A stretch of 33,966 bases of DNA, from NCBI GenBank assembly GCA_018335015.1, contig JAGXKX010000012.1, positions 1-33,966 of the forward strand, written 5' to 3'. Under the pieces are notes generated by a model. The model had not been told where the DNA came from. It searched no databases and saw only the letters and a list, made by a program, of their open reading frames with translations. Both the position numbers and the translations under genes were made by a program. The DNA comes from Candidatus Bipolaricaulota bacterium. Lineage in GTDB: Bacteria > Bipolaricaulota > Bipolaricaulia > M55B111. Of this stretch, positions 33,380-33,966 are shown piece after piece; positions within the stretch are counted from its first letter, which is position 1, and each line of letters opens with the position of its first letter.

Positions 33380-33793
33380 ATGTCAGATTGTGTTTTTTGT
33401 GACATCGTGAGTGGTGGAATTGATGCTCACGTGGTCTTCGAAAACGACCAAGCGCTGGCCTTTTTGGATGCTAACCCCCTCGTAGACGGGCATACGGTAA
33501 TAGTACCGAAAAAGCACGTTGAAAGGTTTTCCGAAATGCCCCGAGAAGTGATAGGAGGCACCTTTTCAGCCGTTCGAGAGGTAAATAAGTCAATTTTATC
33601 CGGCCTCGGCGCCGACGGTGCCAACTTGGGGTTAAATGATGGGAAGGCGGCGGGACAGGCAATTCCCCATACCCACGTCCACGTGATCCCGAGATATGAC
33701 GGAGACGGTGGAGGCTCGCTCCACTCCATCATTAGTGGAGAAGCCAGTGAAGACCTCGAGAAGGTGGCGGAAAAGTTAAAGTCGGCTATTTGA
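33380..33793 (+). CDS. HIT-family nucleotide hydrolase/transferase (HINT-like)
   Basis: The 137-residue protein carries the histidine triad H97-T-H99-V-H101-V in AIPHTHVHVIPRY, and the N-terminal CVFCDIV with C4 and C7, a zinc pair seen in many bacterial members. HIT proteins hydrolyse nucleoside phosphoramidates or dinucleotides, often AMP-lysine-type substrates left by synthetases, which fits its place behind tyrS, though the link is inference. The frame opens at GTG 33371, but GGGTGA lies just upstream of ATG 33380, which also matches the usual start of the family. Confidence 0.92.
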   Translation: MSDCVFCDIVSGGIDAHVVFENDQALAFLDANPLVDGHTVIVPKKHVERFSEMPREVIGGTFSAVREVNKSILSGLGADGANLGLNDGKAAGQAIPHTHVHVIPRYDGDGGGSLHSIISGEASEDLEKVAEKLKSAI

Positions 33794-33825
33794 CCACGAC
33801 AAGTTGAATGCAAGTTTCTCTAAAA

Positions 33826-33909
33826 GCTTCCTGCCCCTTACCTGGCAATTGATTTAACCTTTAAAACTAACCGGTAGGCGAAATCCGGGCCAGGTAAGGG
33901 GCAGGAAGC
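33826..33909. repeat. Palindromic element F, core inverted, different arms
   Basis: Perfect 21-bp arms (33826-33846 and 33889-33909; GCTTCCTGCCCCTTACCTGGC on the left) enclose a 42-bp core (33847-33888) beginning AATTGATTTAACCTTTAAAAC, i.e. the inverted orientation seen in units C and E. The outer half of the arms (GCTTCCTGCCC) differs from the ACCCCCTTCCCC of the other copies but is still fully palindromic. No larger unit surrounds it. It sits 32 bp after the HIT gene and could also end that transcript, although no T-run follows. Confidence 0.85.
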
Positions 33910-33966
33910 AGTTATTCGGCTCGGATAGATAAATCGGCCGTTGGTGAAATAACTGAGACTAAGATT

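Overview
The window is a bacterial chromosome segment of mostly housekeeping genes. A bacterium is indicated by the F-type ATP synthase epsilon subunit, FabF, PheS alpha, HU, RimP-NusA, RNase Y, SpoVS, GyrA and a TyrZ-type TyrS. Base composition is close to balanced. Nearly every protein is rich in Asp and Glu, and several end in long acidic tails, which suggests a salt-adapted (salt-in) lifestyle. A ferredoxin-ASKHA protein of the corrinoid-protein reactivator family points to an anaerobe with methyl-corrinoid or Wood-Ljungdahl metabolism. LolA-like and MMPL/RND proteins suggest a complex, possibly two-membrane envelope. A lineage near the Bipolaricaulota/KB1 group of brines would fit, but that is inference and not shown by the sequence.

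Layout. 0.1-2.2 kb: a large secreted, membrane-anchored surface protein with four related beta-rich repeats. 2.8-4.4 kb: atpC overlapping fabF. 5.1-6.3 kb: pgk on the minus strand. 7.2-9.8 kb: a LolA-like protein followed by glmS. 10.2-15.1 kb (minus strand): dcd-thyX (dTMP supply), a HerA/FtsK-like ATPase fused to a coiled coil and winged helix, HU, and pheS without pheT. 15.2-16.7 kb: pgsA and rluD, convergent. 16.8-18.3 kb: rimP-nusA. 18.4-27.4 kb: a likely long transcription unit with an MMPL transporter, an orphan, rny, spoVS, an AtpZ/AtpI-like protein, a PpiD-like protein with TPRs, a DUF4911 protein and a YqeG-type HAD phosphatase. 27.6-33.8 kb: the RACo-like protein, gyrA, tyrS and a HIT protein.

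The most unusual feature lies between genes. Six copies of one hairpin element (five between 2.4 and 10.1 kb, one at 33.8 kb) have palindromic arms around a 42-45 bp core. The core is in one orientation in three copies and exactly inverted in the other three, while the outer flanks keep their orientation where they are shared. The arm sequences differ between copies, yet most copies keep their two arms complementary. Four copies sit in a larger unit of about 220 bp whose ends also form an imperfect palindrome. This looks like an undescribed dispersed palindromic element whose loop flips by recombination or template switching between its arms.

Other points of interest are two apparently leaderless promoters (rimP and pgsA), a TyrS whose KMSKS loop has lost both lysines, a compact NusA, a parvulin domain without its histidines, SpoVS with a long acidic tail, and scattered ATP synthase genes.
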